DNA from: Acanthosepion pharaonis
Taxonomy: Eukaryota > Mollusca > Cephalopoda > Sepiida > Sepiidae
DNA: 64,000 nucleotides
Reading direction: 5' to 3'
Assembly (NCBI GenBank): GCA_903632075.3
Contig: CAHIKZ030000247.1
Coordinates: forward strand, 1,862,501 to 1,926,500
The position numbers and the translations under genes were made by a program. The notes beneath the pieces are model-generated. The model saw only the letters and a list, made by a program, of their open reading frames with translations, had not been told where the DNA came from and searched no databases. Position 1 is the stretch's first letter; every line of letters starts with the position of its first letter. This document shows positions 44,540-56,043 of the stretch, one piece after another.

Positions 44540-44935
44540 ATCAATTGACTGGTTTATTTTCTACAGTTTATCAACCTTTTGCAGGTTATTTAAAGCCAGA
44601 AAATATGTTTTTTAGACTCTAATAATTTCTTTTATTTTTTTATTTTGAGATAATGATTTAGTGATACAAGTCTTACTAACTGACCCATAGCTTGGGAGAG
44701 AAGAGGTGGATTCATACCTTTCCCAAGGGTATTTGCATGTAAGTGAATATAACTAACCCAACAGAAATTTGAACTTAGCTTTCCAATTAACAATTCCAAA
44801 CCATTATTCATTACACCACCCACACATCCAAACTTACAGCACTTGGCATTCCCAGTGGTCACACATCTAAGTGCTGACCAGGCTGGACATTTCTTAATTT
44901 GGGTGTCGTACAGGAACCAATGTTTCAACATGATG
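44540..44935 (-). mobile_element. Composite 5S rRNA/tRNA-headed SINE
   Basis: On the minus strand the element starts with a segment at 44890-44826 matching the 3' half of 5S rRNA: CCTGGTCAGCACTTAGATGT, GTGACCACTGGGAATGCC, AAGTGCTGTAAGTTTGG. A tRNA-like head follows: GTGTAATGAATAATGG near 44810 as box A and AAGTTCAAATTT near 44775 as box B. The body (GGGAAAGGTATGAATCCACC region, 44760-44640) and a tail with CTTTAAATAACCTGCAAAAG continue to about 44540. This order, 5S then tRNA then a conserved body, is that of DeuSINE-type composites. Confidence 0.75.
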
Positions 44936-44944
44936 TGACCATAA

Positions 44945-45012
44945 GCTATAAATATATATATAAATATATATATATATAAATATATATATTATATATATAT
45001 ATATATAATATG
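44945..45012. repeat. Compound (TA)n microsatellite
   Basis: Interrupted TA tracts lying between the SINE and a truncated mariner. Confidence 0.9.
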
Positions 45013-45300
45013 AATACATGCATTCAACTCTTTTCAAATCCTCTGCACTGTCCTTAAATTGACACCCAAACACTCTGAAATGTTCATATTGAGTTACCGG
45101 TGTGAATGCCAAGCAGTACAGCATGTCATTCCCAAATTTCTGGTGGAGTGAAGTGAATTATGCTATTGTGCTCATTTTCTCACAGATGGTGCCCAACTGA
45201 CCCTACTATATTGTGCAGTCAACAAATTAAAAAAACAATCAAAGCACATACAAAAATTTAAAAATATAATATGGTGACAATTTACCCATTGCAGTGTGTG
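45013..45300 (-). mobile_element. Mariner copy 4, N-terminal transposase fragment
   Basis: The minus strand reads the start of the same transposase as copy 1: HSPEIW-like TPPEIW equivalents near 45145, HAVLLGIHTGN-like, and MNISECLGVNLRTVQRI. The expected end repeat is decayed at 45285-45296 (CAATTTACCCATTGCAG). The left part is lost in the adjoining TA tract. Dead fragment. Confidence 0.75.
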
Positions 45301-45402
45301 TGTTGTTTTATTTTGTTTATCTAAGAAGGTACCAATATATTCTGAGGAAGTGTTGGTTTTGAAAAAGGATCCTTTGAAGAATGTGTTTTTGTATATTTAA
45401 GG

Positions 45403-45440
<38 letters not shown>

Positions 45441-45858
45441 CATAAAAGGTTAATGGTTGAATAAGACCAGGAAACAGTAGTATTAAAAAGTGCCCAATAC
45501 ATGTGTGAAAAAAATAAAATAAAAATAACATGTAGAGATTTTAACTTTAAAAATTTGGAGATTAGTTTCGACCTCAGCCGATTTTTATCAATTGACCTCC
45601 CAACACTTTATTTTTTAGAAACACTAATAAACACTATATTATTTAAAAAAAAAACAAATACACTTCTTCTTCTTCCCCTTCCTTCTTTCACATCCTCCCT
45701 TTCTATCACACCCAACGTTATTCATTTATTTATTTTTTTAAAATAATATAATGATCATTAGTTTTTTTAAAAAATAAATCGTTGGGAGGTTAATTGTTAA
45801 AAATTGCTTGAGGACACTGTAAGGTTGAAACCAAGGCAGAGAATTAAACTAATTTTTA

Positions 45859-45910
<52 letters not shown>

Positions 45911-46263
45911 TAAAGGCGACAGACACTTTGTATTGATTAATTTTTTTACTGATCAACTTTTCTGGGAAAAACATACACGTCACATCTTACCAACATCACT
46001 ACACTCTTCGCTTACAATATTCATTAGTTCTAAAAAAACTCACCATTTGTCTCTACCTATCCTGATGATGATGACTTAAGTCAAAAGATAGAACAATTAT
46101 TATTTTCAAAATGAACATTGGATAATTTCTGATGGAATTTACCCCTTATCAGAGAAAGATTATTCATAATTTGGAAAAATCAATCAATAAAATTAATCGA
46201 TACAAAATATCTGTTGTCTTTAATAACATTTGCCTTAAAGAACATTTACTGCCTAAATCGTAG

Positions 46264-46314
<51 letters not shown>

Positions 46315-46849
46315 TATATATAGAGAGAGAGAGAGAGAGAGTGAGTTGAAGAAAGAGTTGGAAAACTAGAGATTAAAAAAGAAGTAAAAAGAAAGTCAAA
46401 GAATGAGGAATAAAAGAATCTGGCTGAAGAGACACAAACAAAAAATACAAGATCAAAAGAAATCTATAAAATCAGAAAAAAAAAAAAAACCCTCTTTAGG
46501 ACTAATCATAAAAATAGTTGGAGTAGAACAATGACTGACAATGATTTTAACTCCCACCCAGCCAAAGCTTCATGGAACCAACATTACAAGCAAAACTAGT
46601 ATCACTAATAACCAAGTAGAATAGTCTGCATAGCAGAATGGCCAGTTGATAATTAGATAGAAAGATACATTAAAAAGAAACAACAAAGCTACTGTGGGAC
46701 TAGCTATTAAATGGACACAAAAGATGAAATGATGAGAGGATAGTGCTCGCTTAGGAAAGAGGGTAGTGCCAGTTTGAAGGGGAAGAATAATTGAAATTTC
46801 ATTCCTTTATTTATAAATATGATCAAGAAAATTATACAAGGGACGAGGG
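45301..46849. other. Unclassified stretch with several microsatellites
   Basis: (TA)n at 45405-45437, (GT)n(TA)n at 45861-45910, and (TA)n with (GA)n at 46265-46342. A (CTT)n-like pyrimidine stretch lies at 45663-45705. The segment 46050-46090 contains CTGATGATGATGACTTAAGTC, which resembles the tail of a retroelement, but I could not place it. No gene. Confidence 0.5.
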
Positions 46850-47080
46850 ATCAAACAAAAATGAAAAAATCAGAGCAAGAATGTATTGTCGACAGTTTGG
46901 CTCAGTGGTTAAAACAGATTGCCAAAAAAAAATAACGTGAATTTGGTGGACCCAGAAGACCAAGGGTTCAAACAAAAATTAAAAAATCAGGATAAGAGTG
47001 TATTATTGAGGGTTTGGCTCAGTGGTTAAAACAGATTGCCAAAAAGTAATGTGAATTTTGTGGACCTAGACATCTGAGAT
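46850..47080 (+). mobile_element. tRNA-derived SINE, head-to-tail tandem copy
   Basis: TTTGGCTCAGTGGTTAAAAC (box A: TGGCTCAGTGG) occurs at about 46897 and again at 47013, 114-116 bp apart. GGGTTCAAAC (box B) is at about 46965 and a degenerate GGGATCAAAC at 46851. The shared stretch between them includes AGATTGCCAAAAA and GTGAATTT.GTGGACC. It is a partial tandem array of one tRNA-like SINE or repeat unit. Confidence 0.7.
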
Positions 47081-49549
47081 TGGCAATACTTCATATTTTG
47101 TCCATTTAAGAAAAGAAAATTTGAAAATTGAGTATTAAATATAGTAAATATAGTTTTTATCATTTAAATAACTTCCCCACTCACATTTTGAGAAAGGTTT
47201 CCAGCATTAAAGATAATTTTTGGTTTACTTTGATATTTTGAGCCGATTATGATGACAAAAACTTGATTCCCTTTCTTTTTCATATAAATCTATTGTTTTG
47301 GATATATAAAAATGAGACTCTTCATATCAGGAAAAATAATTTCAAAAAGATAATTACCCCAATAGCTAAATACTAATCAAGAAATTTAACTGATAAAAAA
47401 AATAATAGCAACACTTGAATGAGCACAAATTGTAGTTAATTAGGCATTGAAGATACCCTCACGTTAAACAAATCTTTAATAGGAAAAGATCATAATGTTA
47501 CAAATGAATACTTCATTTCTACAAAGGTTTCTTGGTTACAAAACAAATACAAATATCACAGTAAGGAAAATGACCTCTGAACTTGTCTGATTATTGATTA
47601 TATATAAATTGTATCTGTAAATCAGCCAATGACAAATTCCGTCTGTCATCTCCCTAGATAAGTCCCAACAACAAACATTAAAAGAAGCTACTAATGCCGC
47701 ATTAGGTATAGGGGTTGTAAGGGTTTCAGAATTTATTACTAATATGACAAATGGTATGCTCTAAGATACAATGTATTAGTTATCTTACTTCCTCTACTAT
47801 TAATATCCAAATAAAAAAAAAGTCATAATTATTTAGTTCTAACCACTAATGCATCTAAGTATTTTATTATAATTCTCCTTGTTCCTTTTCTTAGTTAGCA
47901 CAACCATTATGCCCTACCAATACTTCATAAATAATGGACTATTCTATTTTGACATGTGGAAAGCCAGAAAAGACATCAGAAAAATGTAACAAAAAAAAAA
48001 AGGAAAATAGAAGTGTTTAAGGCAGTTTCAGTGAAATGGAAAAAGTTGTCAATTTCAAATCATTTCATTTGTACCCACTTCTCAAAATAATGACCAGCAT
48101 TCATATTTATGAACGTTATTGCAATATTTTGTTAAAGTTGTTAATATTTAATGATGCAATAGGGTAATTTCTACACATATTTTATTGCTGTGGAACTCAC
48201 CATGAGCCATTAACTCAAGAATTAAATTTCATCAGAAAATGAAAGTAGGAAAATCATGAAATTTTCATGGGTCTTTCTGGTCATAAATATTAATTTAAAA
48301 GGTAAGAGAAGTTGGAAGTTAGTAACTAATCTGACATTTCAACTAAGAAACACTTTCCTGAATCCCATCAGACCCCACTTGGCCATGGTGATATTTATGA
48401 TGAAAAAATATATAAAATGACAGTTTATTTTATGCCGTTTAAGTGAAACAGAATTTTGACAGATTATTTTACACTGCTTATGTGAAGGATTACCAAAAAT
48501 GATTTTTTCAATATTAGACTATGGATGTAGTTATATATTTCCACAATCTGACCAAAATTTTGTGAGTGAATCACTTAGGTGAACAGAGAATTTTTCAATT
48601 ACCAATGCTCATATATTTTTGTAATTCAATGAATTAACATATTGTAGTAATGTTTAGATCTGGCTAAAAAGTTCTTATATACTATTAAAAGATTTGGCCT
48701 GTCAAATGAATTTTAATCTTTAACTTTTTGCCAATTCTTTTAGATTTTATTTTAAATATTTTTGTATAGAACACAAAATTTCATTATTTCAGTAAAGCCA
48801 GAGTAAAGAGAAAAAAATATAATTACCATAATTCAGGCAAAACAAAACAAAAAAAAAAGTATAAAGAAAGCTAATGTTTAGGGTTCAACAGAGAAATAAA
48901 AAGGGTGTGTATTTTTTTTATATTTTTATATTTTCTTGTTTCATTTGAAGTGCTTTATTGTATTATATATTTCTTTTTCCTTGCTCTTCATTTCCCTGTT
49001 TTTAATTTGCCTATTTTTAGTGCAATAATAGTCTTTATTATATATATTACACTTTGAAGAATTAAAGAAAAAAAATAATTACAAAAAATAGTTTCCTATT
49101 TATTTTTGACATATTCTTTTATATAATTTCTTACCTATTTAATTTAAAAGATTCTTAGAGTGACCATAGTGTTCTGACTTCAAGACAAGAAAGAACAAAA
49201 ATATAGCAGATGAAACTGAGAATTGACCCACTTTATTTGTTAGAAAAAAATCCCAGCATGCATCTGTAGGATTTGTCTATAAATTTGAGGAGGTGGATAA
49301 CTACTTCTGTAGCCTGACATGCATGTGGCTATTAGAAAAGCATTAGGATGAATGCATTGGCAAGAGAAGATATTGTGTTTAAAAATAAACATTTACTGTC
49401 TAAAATAAATGCTGTTTTTTATCACTAGGCTATTGATATATCATTTTACTTATGTTAGATAAGCTCACCTATCACCCAGTTCACACTCCTCTGGTTTTTT
49501 GAACAGAAGTAGAGGTTTATTCTTCATTTCCTATTTAGGATTGAGTTTC
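47081..49549. other. Gene-free AT-rich stretch
   Basis: No coding, splice-supported or mobile-element signal recognised over 2.4 kb. Homopolymer A runs near 47815, 47990 and 48850. Confidence 0.4.
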
Positions 49550-49665
49550 CTGGTTCCTTCTCCAAAAGTCTTTTCATTCTCTTTCACTTCCAGTAACCAC
49601 TTGCATCTTAGTGGCATTAGCAATTATTATTATTATTATTATTGCTTTGGGGTGAAATGATAATA
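49550..49665 (+). mobile_element. LINE 3' end with (TTA)n tract
   Basis: CAGTAACCACTTGCATCTTA and GTGGCATTAGCAATTATTA, then a (TTA)n tract (49623-49643) and GCTTTGGGGTGAAATGA, match the 3' end at 26880-26940. No coding part is present. Confidence 0.6.
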
Positions 49666-50712
49666 TAAAAAAAGCAGTTTATTCTCTGAACTTTGTATAA
49701 GCTATTTAAAAAAGAAAAGAATAAAAGGCAAACCCATTTGTGTAGGTGTGCATAACTACACGGACACACACAATGTATACAGGAGAGAAAAAGTTCTGAA
49801 AAAAATACACTTACTATCCACATGCCAAAAACTGTCAACAACAACAAGGTAAGCAACTTGTAAAAATAGCATAAATAAATTTAAAAAGCAATCCTAAGGA
49901 TGGAAAAGAAATGGTTGACTGATAAATGAAAAGAACCTGTTTTGTAGATTCTTTGCTAATCTTCCCTTCACCTTCTTCAATGCTTACACTTGTCTCAGAC
50001 ATATAGATAAATATTTAGCTCATCTGATAGAAGGCTGACAGCAGGCCACTGATTATTTACAGCATTGAAGGAGGGTGTTGGAACCAGCATGGAAATAACA
50101 AGAGAGAAGATGTTGAAATCAGTGTTGATAAGTAGAAACTGTGATACAAGGAGTAGATTCAAGTTTCAAACAACCAACAACACTTTTAAGAAATCAGTAT
50201 TTTTTTGTCTGTCATCATTTGGTCTTGATTGATTGCACATGATAAGCAAAGATCATTTTCAGATAAAGTGAAAACTTTCTCAATGAGCAGGATTTTTCAG
50301 TTTGTTCCTGTAGAAGGCCTAAAGGAGCTTTTGGATAACATAAGATATTGTAGATTTGAATTATGTATTTATAGATTTTAAAATCATCACCATACATTTT
50401 GAATTAGATTTGTGGGGTGGGAGGAATTTCACAAATTTCTAGTAACCTATTTTTCTTTTTTGAAAAAAAAAAAAACAGATTTTTATTTTACTGGTTGTTT
50501 TTGGTTTCTGGTGAGATGTCTGCTTTATACAATTAAAGAGATGTCGGTCTATCTAACCAAATAGTACAAAGGGTGCAGTTTAGCATTATCCTGCTGTGGA
50601 GTAACTGACCCTGGTTAAGTGAAATTGGCAAAAAATGCCCAACAAATGGAATTGATAGTTTTCAATAAATAATAACAAAAGAAAAATAAGAATGGCAAAA
50701 TAATACTAAGCA

Positions 50713-50750
<38 letters not shown>

Positions 50751-50959
50751 GTGGTTCTTGGGGCACTGTTCCAAGGTTATCTGAATACTTGGATGAATAT
50801 CGCTGCAGAACTGAGTGAGTAGCACGCTATATTGAGTCTAGTTTGTGTCTTCTTTGTCACTGAGTCCTGTGGTACAGTTGGCATGATGTTTGCGTTGTAT
50901 CGCAACTAGTTGTCATGACCGTGTCATTCAATCATACATCAATTATTGGCTCAGTAAAC
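49666..50959. other. No recognised gene; (TA)n at 50717-50747
   Basis: The stretch 50750-50930 is GC-richer than its surroundings (CGTGGTTCTTGGGGCACTGT, GTTGTATCGCAACTAG) and may be an unidentified element. Nothing else is supportable. Confidence 0.4.
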
Positions 50960-51341
50960 AGTACGAATCATTAACAAATGGTTGTATATTAATTTTTTAT
51001 GCTATATGTAAGTAATATTTGTTTCAAATCAGATTAAATTTTCTAATTTTACTCAAATAACATGTCAGAAATATTTTTGGGAGTGGGGGAGAATTTTAAA
51101 ATTGATAAATTTGTTTGTCTGTTTTTTGTTTTGTTTACAAATTCCCTAAAATTAAGAAAATGGTTGTTTCTAAGAAAATTTTAAGAAATTAAAATTAAAT
51201 TTGACATTCCAATCTATATAATTTCTATCTAAAATATACCAGAATATTTTACTTACTTGAAATAAAAAATTTAATCATTTAGCTTTCAATTAAAGCTAAA
51301 ATGAAATCTTCAAGAATGTTTTTTCATAGTGGAGGTACCTA
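50960..51341 (+). mobile_element. AT-rich hAT-like element, 3' fragment
   Basis: Matches 40285-40726 nearly base for base: AATGGTTGTAT.., ACTCAAATAACATGTCAGAA, GACATTCCAATCTATATAAT. It ends AGTGGAGGTACCTA at 51328-51341. A G-rich block replaces the TA tract present in the other copy. Confidence 0.8.
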
Positions 51342-52364
51342 AATTACACTTTGTGAAGTTGCCAATCTAATATATATAAAGCTGTTATTGCTATAACACA
51401 CACACATGCACACACATATACATCTTATGTTTGTTTTGATAACTCAGTTATCACAAATGACTGTGTAAATAAAATCAAACAGCAATTGAGATGATTTCTG
51501 TAGGAATCATTTTTTCCTTTCTCAAATATGAGTTAAGCTGCTTGTATGCCATAATTTTATAAGTGTTGGCAATGGTAAAGAAAGCAGATTTGTGTAAGTG
51601 AGTATATATTTTAGTGAGAAAACTAAAATTTAAAAAAAGTAAAAGAAAACGGTTTTAGTAAAAAGAAAAAAAAAAGAAAAAAAAAAGATTTTTTTTGTTA
51701 CCTGCATTAATTTTTCTGAATACAAAATATTTAGTCACTCATACTCTAAGCTGTTATGAACTTAAAATAACTTTAAAATAAAATCTTTTCACTTGTTATC
51801 AACCATCATTTTTTATTTGGTCAGATGACCCAGGAATGTCACCAAGGTTGGAAAGTCTGACCCACAAAAACTCATTTGTCATCTCTCCCTGAAAATGTGA
51901 ACTAATTTTAGTGGAAAAATTCTTACTTTCAAGGTGGAGAGGGTCACTGATTTACCCCCTACTCAAAACACACACACACACACTATGGAACTGGGATGAT
52001 CTAACAGGTGACATGTTTGACATAGAGCTTACTTGACAGTACTTTTCAAAGAAACAAGGAAATCCTTTAATCAAAAAGCAAAAAAAAGATTTTTTTAATA
52101 ATTGCCTACTTTTCAATTAAACACTTAACTTCCTTGACCTGTGCAAGGGCAGGGGACAGAGAAAGAAAGTAAAATCCCTTTGATTTACCAGATCAAAGTG
52201 AACAGGTACGATGAGGAGCAGAGAAAAAAAAATCTAGTCGCATAATTACTTGATTTTTGATTGGTTGATTACATGTCAGAAAGGGGTTACTTGGTGCAAA
52301 AAACAGTAAAGTGGAATAACTAGATTACACACACACGTATATGAGATTTTTTCTAACCTTAAAA
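51342..52364. other. No recognised gene
   Basis: A/G-rich runs at 51635-51690 and short (AC)n near 51965 and 52325. No other signature. Confidence 0.4.
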
Positions 52365-53215
52365 TAGTTGATTATCTAGACATCGATAATAAAACATTTA
52401 AACAATACCATAAAGACAATGAAACCCCCATCTATATTAATGTTAATTCTAACCACCCCACTGTCATTGTGAAATAGATACCCACCACTGTTGTCACTAG
52501 GATTAGTCAATTATGATTCAGCAAACATCTTTAATAAAATTAAAGAGTTGTGTGAAAATGCTCTCCATAAAAGTGGTTTTAAAATTAAATTATCTAACTC
52601 CCATAAGTAACATTGAAATATCTAAAGTGAAATGTAGACACAGAAATAGAAAAAGAGAAATTATATGGTTCAACTCCCCCCCACCCCTTCTGCTAACTGT
52701 CAAATATTAATATAGGACGGTATTTTCAAAAGTTAATAAATAAACACTTTCATAAAAACAACTCAACAAGATTAAAATTAGCTACTCCTGTACCAATAAC
52801 ATGTATAAAATTATCAACTCACATAATAACTATATTTTAAGAAATTTCTATGGGATAAACAACAAACCTGGTAATTGTAGATCTAAAGAAAATTGTCCAG
52901 TAGAGTGCAAATGCAGATCTACCAGGGTTATATATCAAGCAACCATTTCTCCCAAAGAAAAAGTGAAAAATTATAATGTTTACATTGGAATTTCCATGGG
53001 GTAATGGAAAACAGAGATTTTATACCCATAGGCACTTTTTAACTAACCCTAAATTAAGACACCAGACAGCTCTTACAAAGAAATTTTGGGAATTGAAAGA
53101 AAAAGATTTGAACCCACAGATACGTTGGGAGATTATAGGTTCTGCACATTCTCCAAATAGTCTGTGAGATAGGTGTAACTTATGTTTAGAAGAAAAATTA
53201 GAATAATAAAATACA
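52365..53215 (+). mobile_element. Penelope-like element: reverse-transcriptase tail and GIY-YIG endonuclease, degenerate
   Basis: Read with frameshifts on the plus strand: LDIDNKTFKQYHKDNETPIY and INVNSNHP near 52375-52460; ELCENALHKSGF near 52545; and RNRKREIIWFNSPP at 52640-52680, the conserved region after the RT. A Cys-rich linker follows (NNKPGNCRSKENCPVECKCR, 52858-52917), then VIYQATIS and NVYIGIS at 52926-52995, the GIY-YIG start (here as VYIG). The next blocks are RFYTHRHFLTNP, LTKKFWELKEKDLNPQIRWE and RCNLCLEEKLE. This order is diagnostic for Penelope-like elements. Stops and at least two frameshifts make it non-functional, and the 5' half of the RT is absent. Confidence 0.88.
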
Positions 53216-54534
53216 ATAATCAAAGCCAACTATTGAATCAGAGGAGTGAATTAGTGTTAAAATGTCAACAGTGACATAAAAACAAATTTCTATAATATAG
53301 GTTTTACTTTATTAGCTACTATATTTCTCTTCAAATGTTGAATGTATAACTAATTCTAATTTCTAAATTTTCATTTTTACACCATATTAATTATATCTTA
53401 TAATTGTCCCTTGTTCTAAGAACTCTCTTTTTATCAGTTATATATCTTTATCTATATATTTTAGGGTTGTTTTTTTTTAATATAACTTTGTATTTTTAAA
53501 TATAACTTGTTTTAGATTTAACATTTTTTATTTATTTATTTATATTTTTAAATGTATAATTTATTTTATGTTAATATATTTTTATTCTTTAATATAACCT
53601 ATTGATTTTATATTAAATATAACTTATTCTTAAATATAATTTTACTTAATTTTAATATAAATTATTTAAATATACTTTTTAAATATAACTGGTCTTTGGA
53701 ATAGTACTTTTAAGTATGATTTTGTATTTTTAAACATAACTTTATATATTTTAAGGTTTTTGTTTTTCTTTTAATCTGTTTTTATTCCTCTTTTAGTTTC
53801 AAATTAACATTTCATTTTTTTATATAACCCCAATTTAATGTCATAAGGTTAATATCTGGGTTTAATTTTATAAAACCTCTTGCCTTTAAGACTAATACCT
53901 TTTACTCTCCCCTGACCACTATCTCATGCCTTTCATCTGACTGAAACATTGAAATGGATAAATTCTGTATTAGATTTTTCAATATTTTTTTTGTTTTGTT
54001 TTTTATAGCTTTCACAGTTAAATTTCTAATTCAACACTAACTCAGTCAATACTGGGGTTGAATAAGACTGATGAATTTTATTTTTTCATCAGTTGAAATA
54101 AGCTTATTCCCCATATGAGGTAATTTGGGATTTTTTGTGTATTAATTATTTGGTCTGTAATAATAAATACATTGAGCTCTTTTTGTAGATCAGTTTTAAT
54201 ATTTTATATTACCGGAATCCACTTGAATTATATACCAATGGATTTATTACTTTTACTATATATATATATATATATATATAACACCCAACACACCCCTACT
54301 TTTTTAAACAATTCGCCCTGGCTGTTACCATGGAAATTTTGATTTCAATTATGAATATACTATTAAAACACGTAAATTTCAGAAATAAGTTATTCCAAAA
54401 TAAATTTCGCTTGAAGATGGAACAGAGCTTACTTTAACTCAATTTAATTCAAATAATTATATTGAAGTTTTCGGCTCTTGTTTTGAAACATGAGACCTCT
54501 TATGTCTTGAGTTGGAATCATATTCTTAAATAAA

Positions 54535-54590
<56 letters not shown>

Positions 54591-54907
54591 GACTTACAAA
54601 TGAAATAGACGTGTATGTGTGAGAGAGAGAGACTGAAGCTCATTTTTATTTTGTCACTGTGAATATATTTCTACCCATAATGTAGTATCTGCCAAGGCTT
54701 GAACCAGTGCAGTGATTATTATGACATTCGATCTTCCACCACTCTGAGATCAAGAACACAACGTGGGCTGAGTTGGTGTAGATTGAAGTGGCCAGCTTGG
54801 ACCTGCGTTAGCATTGAGCAGTGCAGAGTTAGGCCTGTGCTTAAAATATCCTGAGGGCTGGACATTAAACATGGATACACCACTGGGTGTAGGCAGCAGT
54901 AAAAATG

Positions 54908-54912
<5 letters not shown>
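53216..54912. other. AT-rich stretch with ATATAACTT-type repeats, no gene
   Basis: 53440-53760 repeats TTTAAATATAACTT-like words irregularly. (TA)n tracts lie at 54258-54280 and 54538-54586. A (GA)n of about 6 units is near 54621. Nothing coding is supported. Confidence 0.5.
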
Positions 54913-54966
<54 letters not shown>

Positions 54967-55146
54967 CCCGGTTTTTCTTTTTTTGTTTTGTGTGTGTGTG
55001 TGTACACACACACACACACACAGAGACTTGAAGTGGAAAAGTAAAAAGAAAGTAAAGTTTTAAGAAAAATAGAATGAAAAAAGACTTCATAAGTCTTTTT
55101 TTCTATTTTTTTTTTAGACATTATTTTCTTTTTACTTTTCCACTTC
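54913..55146. repeat. Compound self-complementary microsatellites and hairpin
   Basis: (TA)n at 54913-54963, then (GT)n and (AC)n back to back at 54990-55021 (self-complementary), then a hairpin at 55030-55146. The hairpin has outer arms AAGTGGAAAAGTAAAAAGAA and its inverse TTCTTTTTACTTTTCCACTT, and an inner stem around AAAAGACTT / AAGTCTTTT. Confidence 0.8.
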
Positions 55147-55389
55147 TCACCCACCTGCTTGTAAGTTAAGATAGGTATATAGAGTTATTTACTAAGCACA
55201 AACCCACAAGTATAAGTCACTCCTATTGAGAATTAAGCACTCTACTCTATTCAATAGTAATGATCTGTAAGATTAGCTTATTAATCCTATTGACATTAAA
55301 GTGCATGTGTGTCAATTCATGTCAGAGAACTGTATGAGCTGAGTCAAGACCTCGTCAGTCAGGGGTAATTCAACAATATTGATTAATTG
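55147..55389. other. No recognised feature
   Basis: AT-rich sequence; nothing supportable. Confidence 0.3.
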
Positions 55390-55570
55390 ATTCATTTTCT
55401 TTGGTTTATCAACACTTTGCAGGTTATTTAAAGCCCAAATATATTTTTACATTGTAAGAATTTTTCTTTTGGGAATAATAATCATTTAGTGATACAATTC
55501 TTACTAATTAACCCATAGCTGGGGGGATGAAGAGGTAGATTCATAACTTAGAGTGTAAGTGAACATAACA
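55390..55570 (-). mobile_element. SINE body fragment (same family as 44540-44935)
   Basis: Inverse orientation match to the body and tail only: CTTTGCAGGTTATTTAAAGC, AATCATTTAGTGATACAA, CCCATAGCTGGGG, GAAGAGGTAGATTCAT. The tRNA and 5S heads are missing. Confidence 0.7.
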
Positions 55571-55987
55571 CTTATTTTTTTCAACATATTTGTGTATGTT
55601 GGCTTAGGAAAGTAGTAATTCTTTCAGGAAAGGTGAGATTGGAAAAAAAAAACAGGGTGTAACCTAAACAATATTCATTTTTTAAAAAAAAAAAATTTAA
55701 TATTACTTAACTTACTTTTTGCTAGACTTTGAATTATGACACTGTGTTCTCGACATGTTTTGACTGACCTTTCAATCATCTGATGGACATTCATGAACAT
55801 GTTTGCAAATTTAAAAGCCTTGATAAAGCAATATCCTCACTTTTGTATATAAACATGTACAACAAAATAAATCCTACATTTTCTTGATAAAGTCCCTCAG
55901 AGAACAAAATGCATCAGCTAAGAATAGTTTTCATTTTGTCTCTTTTTATTCATTTTGTTTGTTTACAGATACACTATCTGAAAATTT

Positions 55988-56043
<56 letters not shown>

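Noticed and set aside
44826..44890. A genuine 5S rRNA gene
   Set aside because: Only the 3' half is present, it has several substitutions, and it is fused to a tRNA-like SINE head, so it is part of a composite SINE.
46890..46980. A functional tRNA gene
   Set aside because: Box A and box B words are present, but the spacing is too long, no cloverleaf could be drawn by eye, and the unit is tandemly repeated like a SINE.
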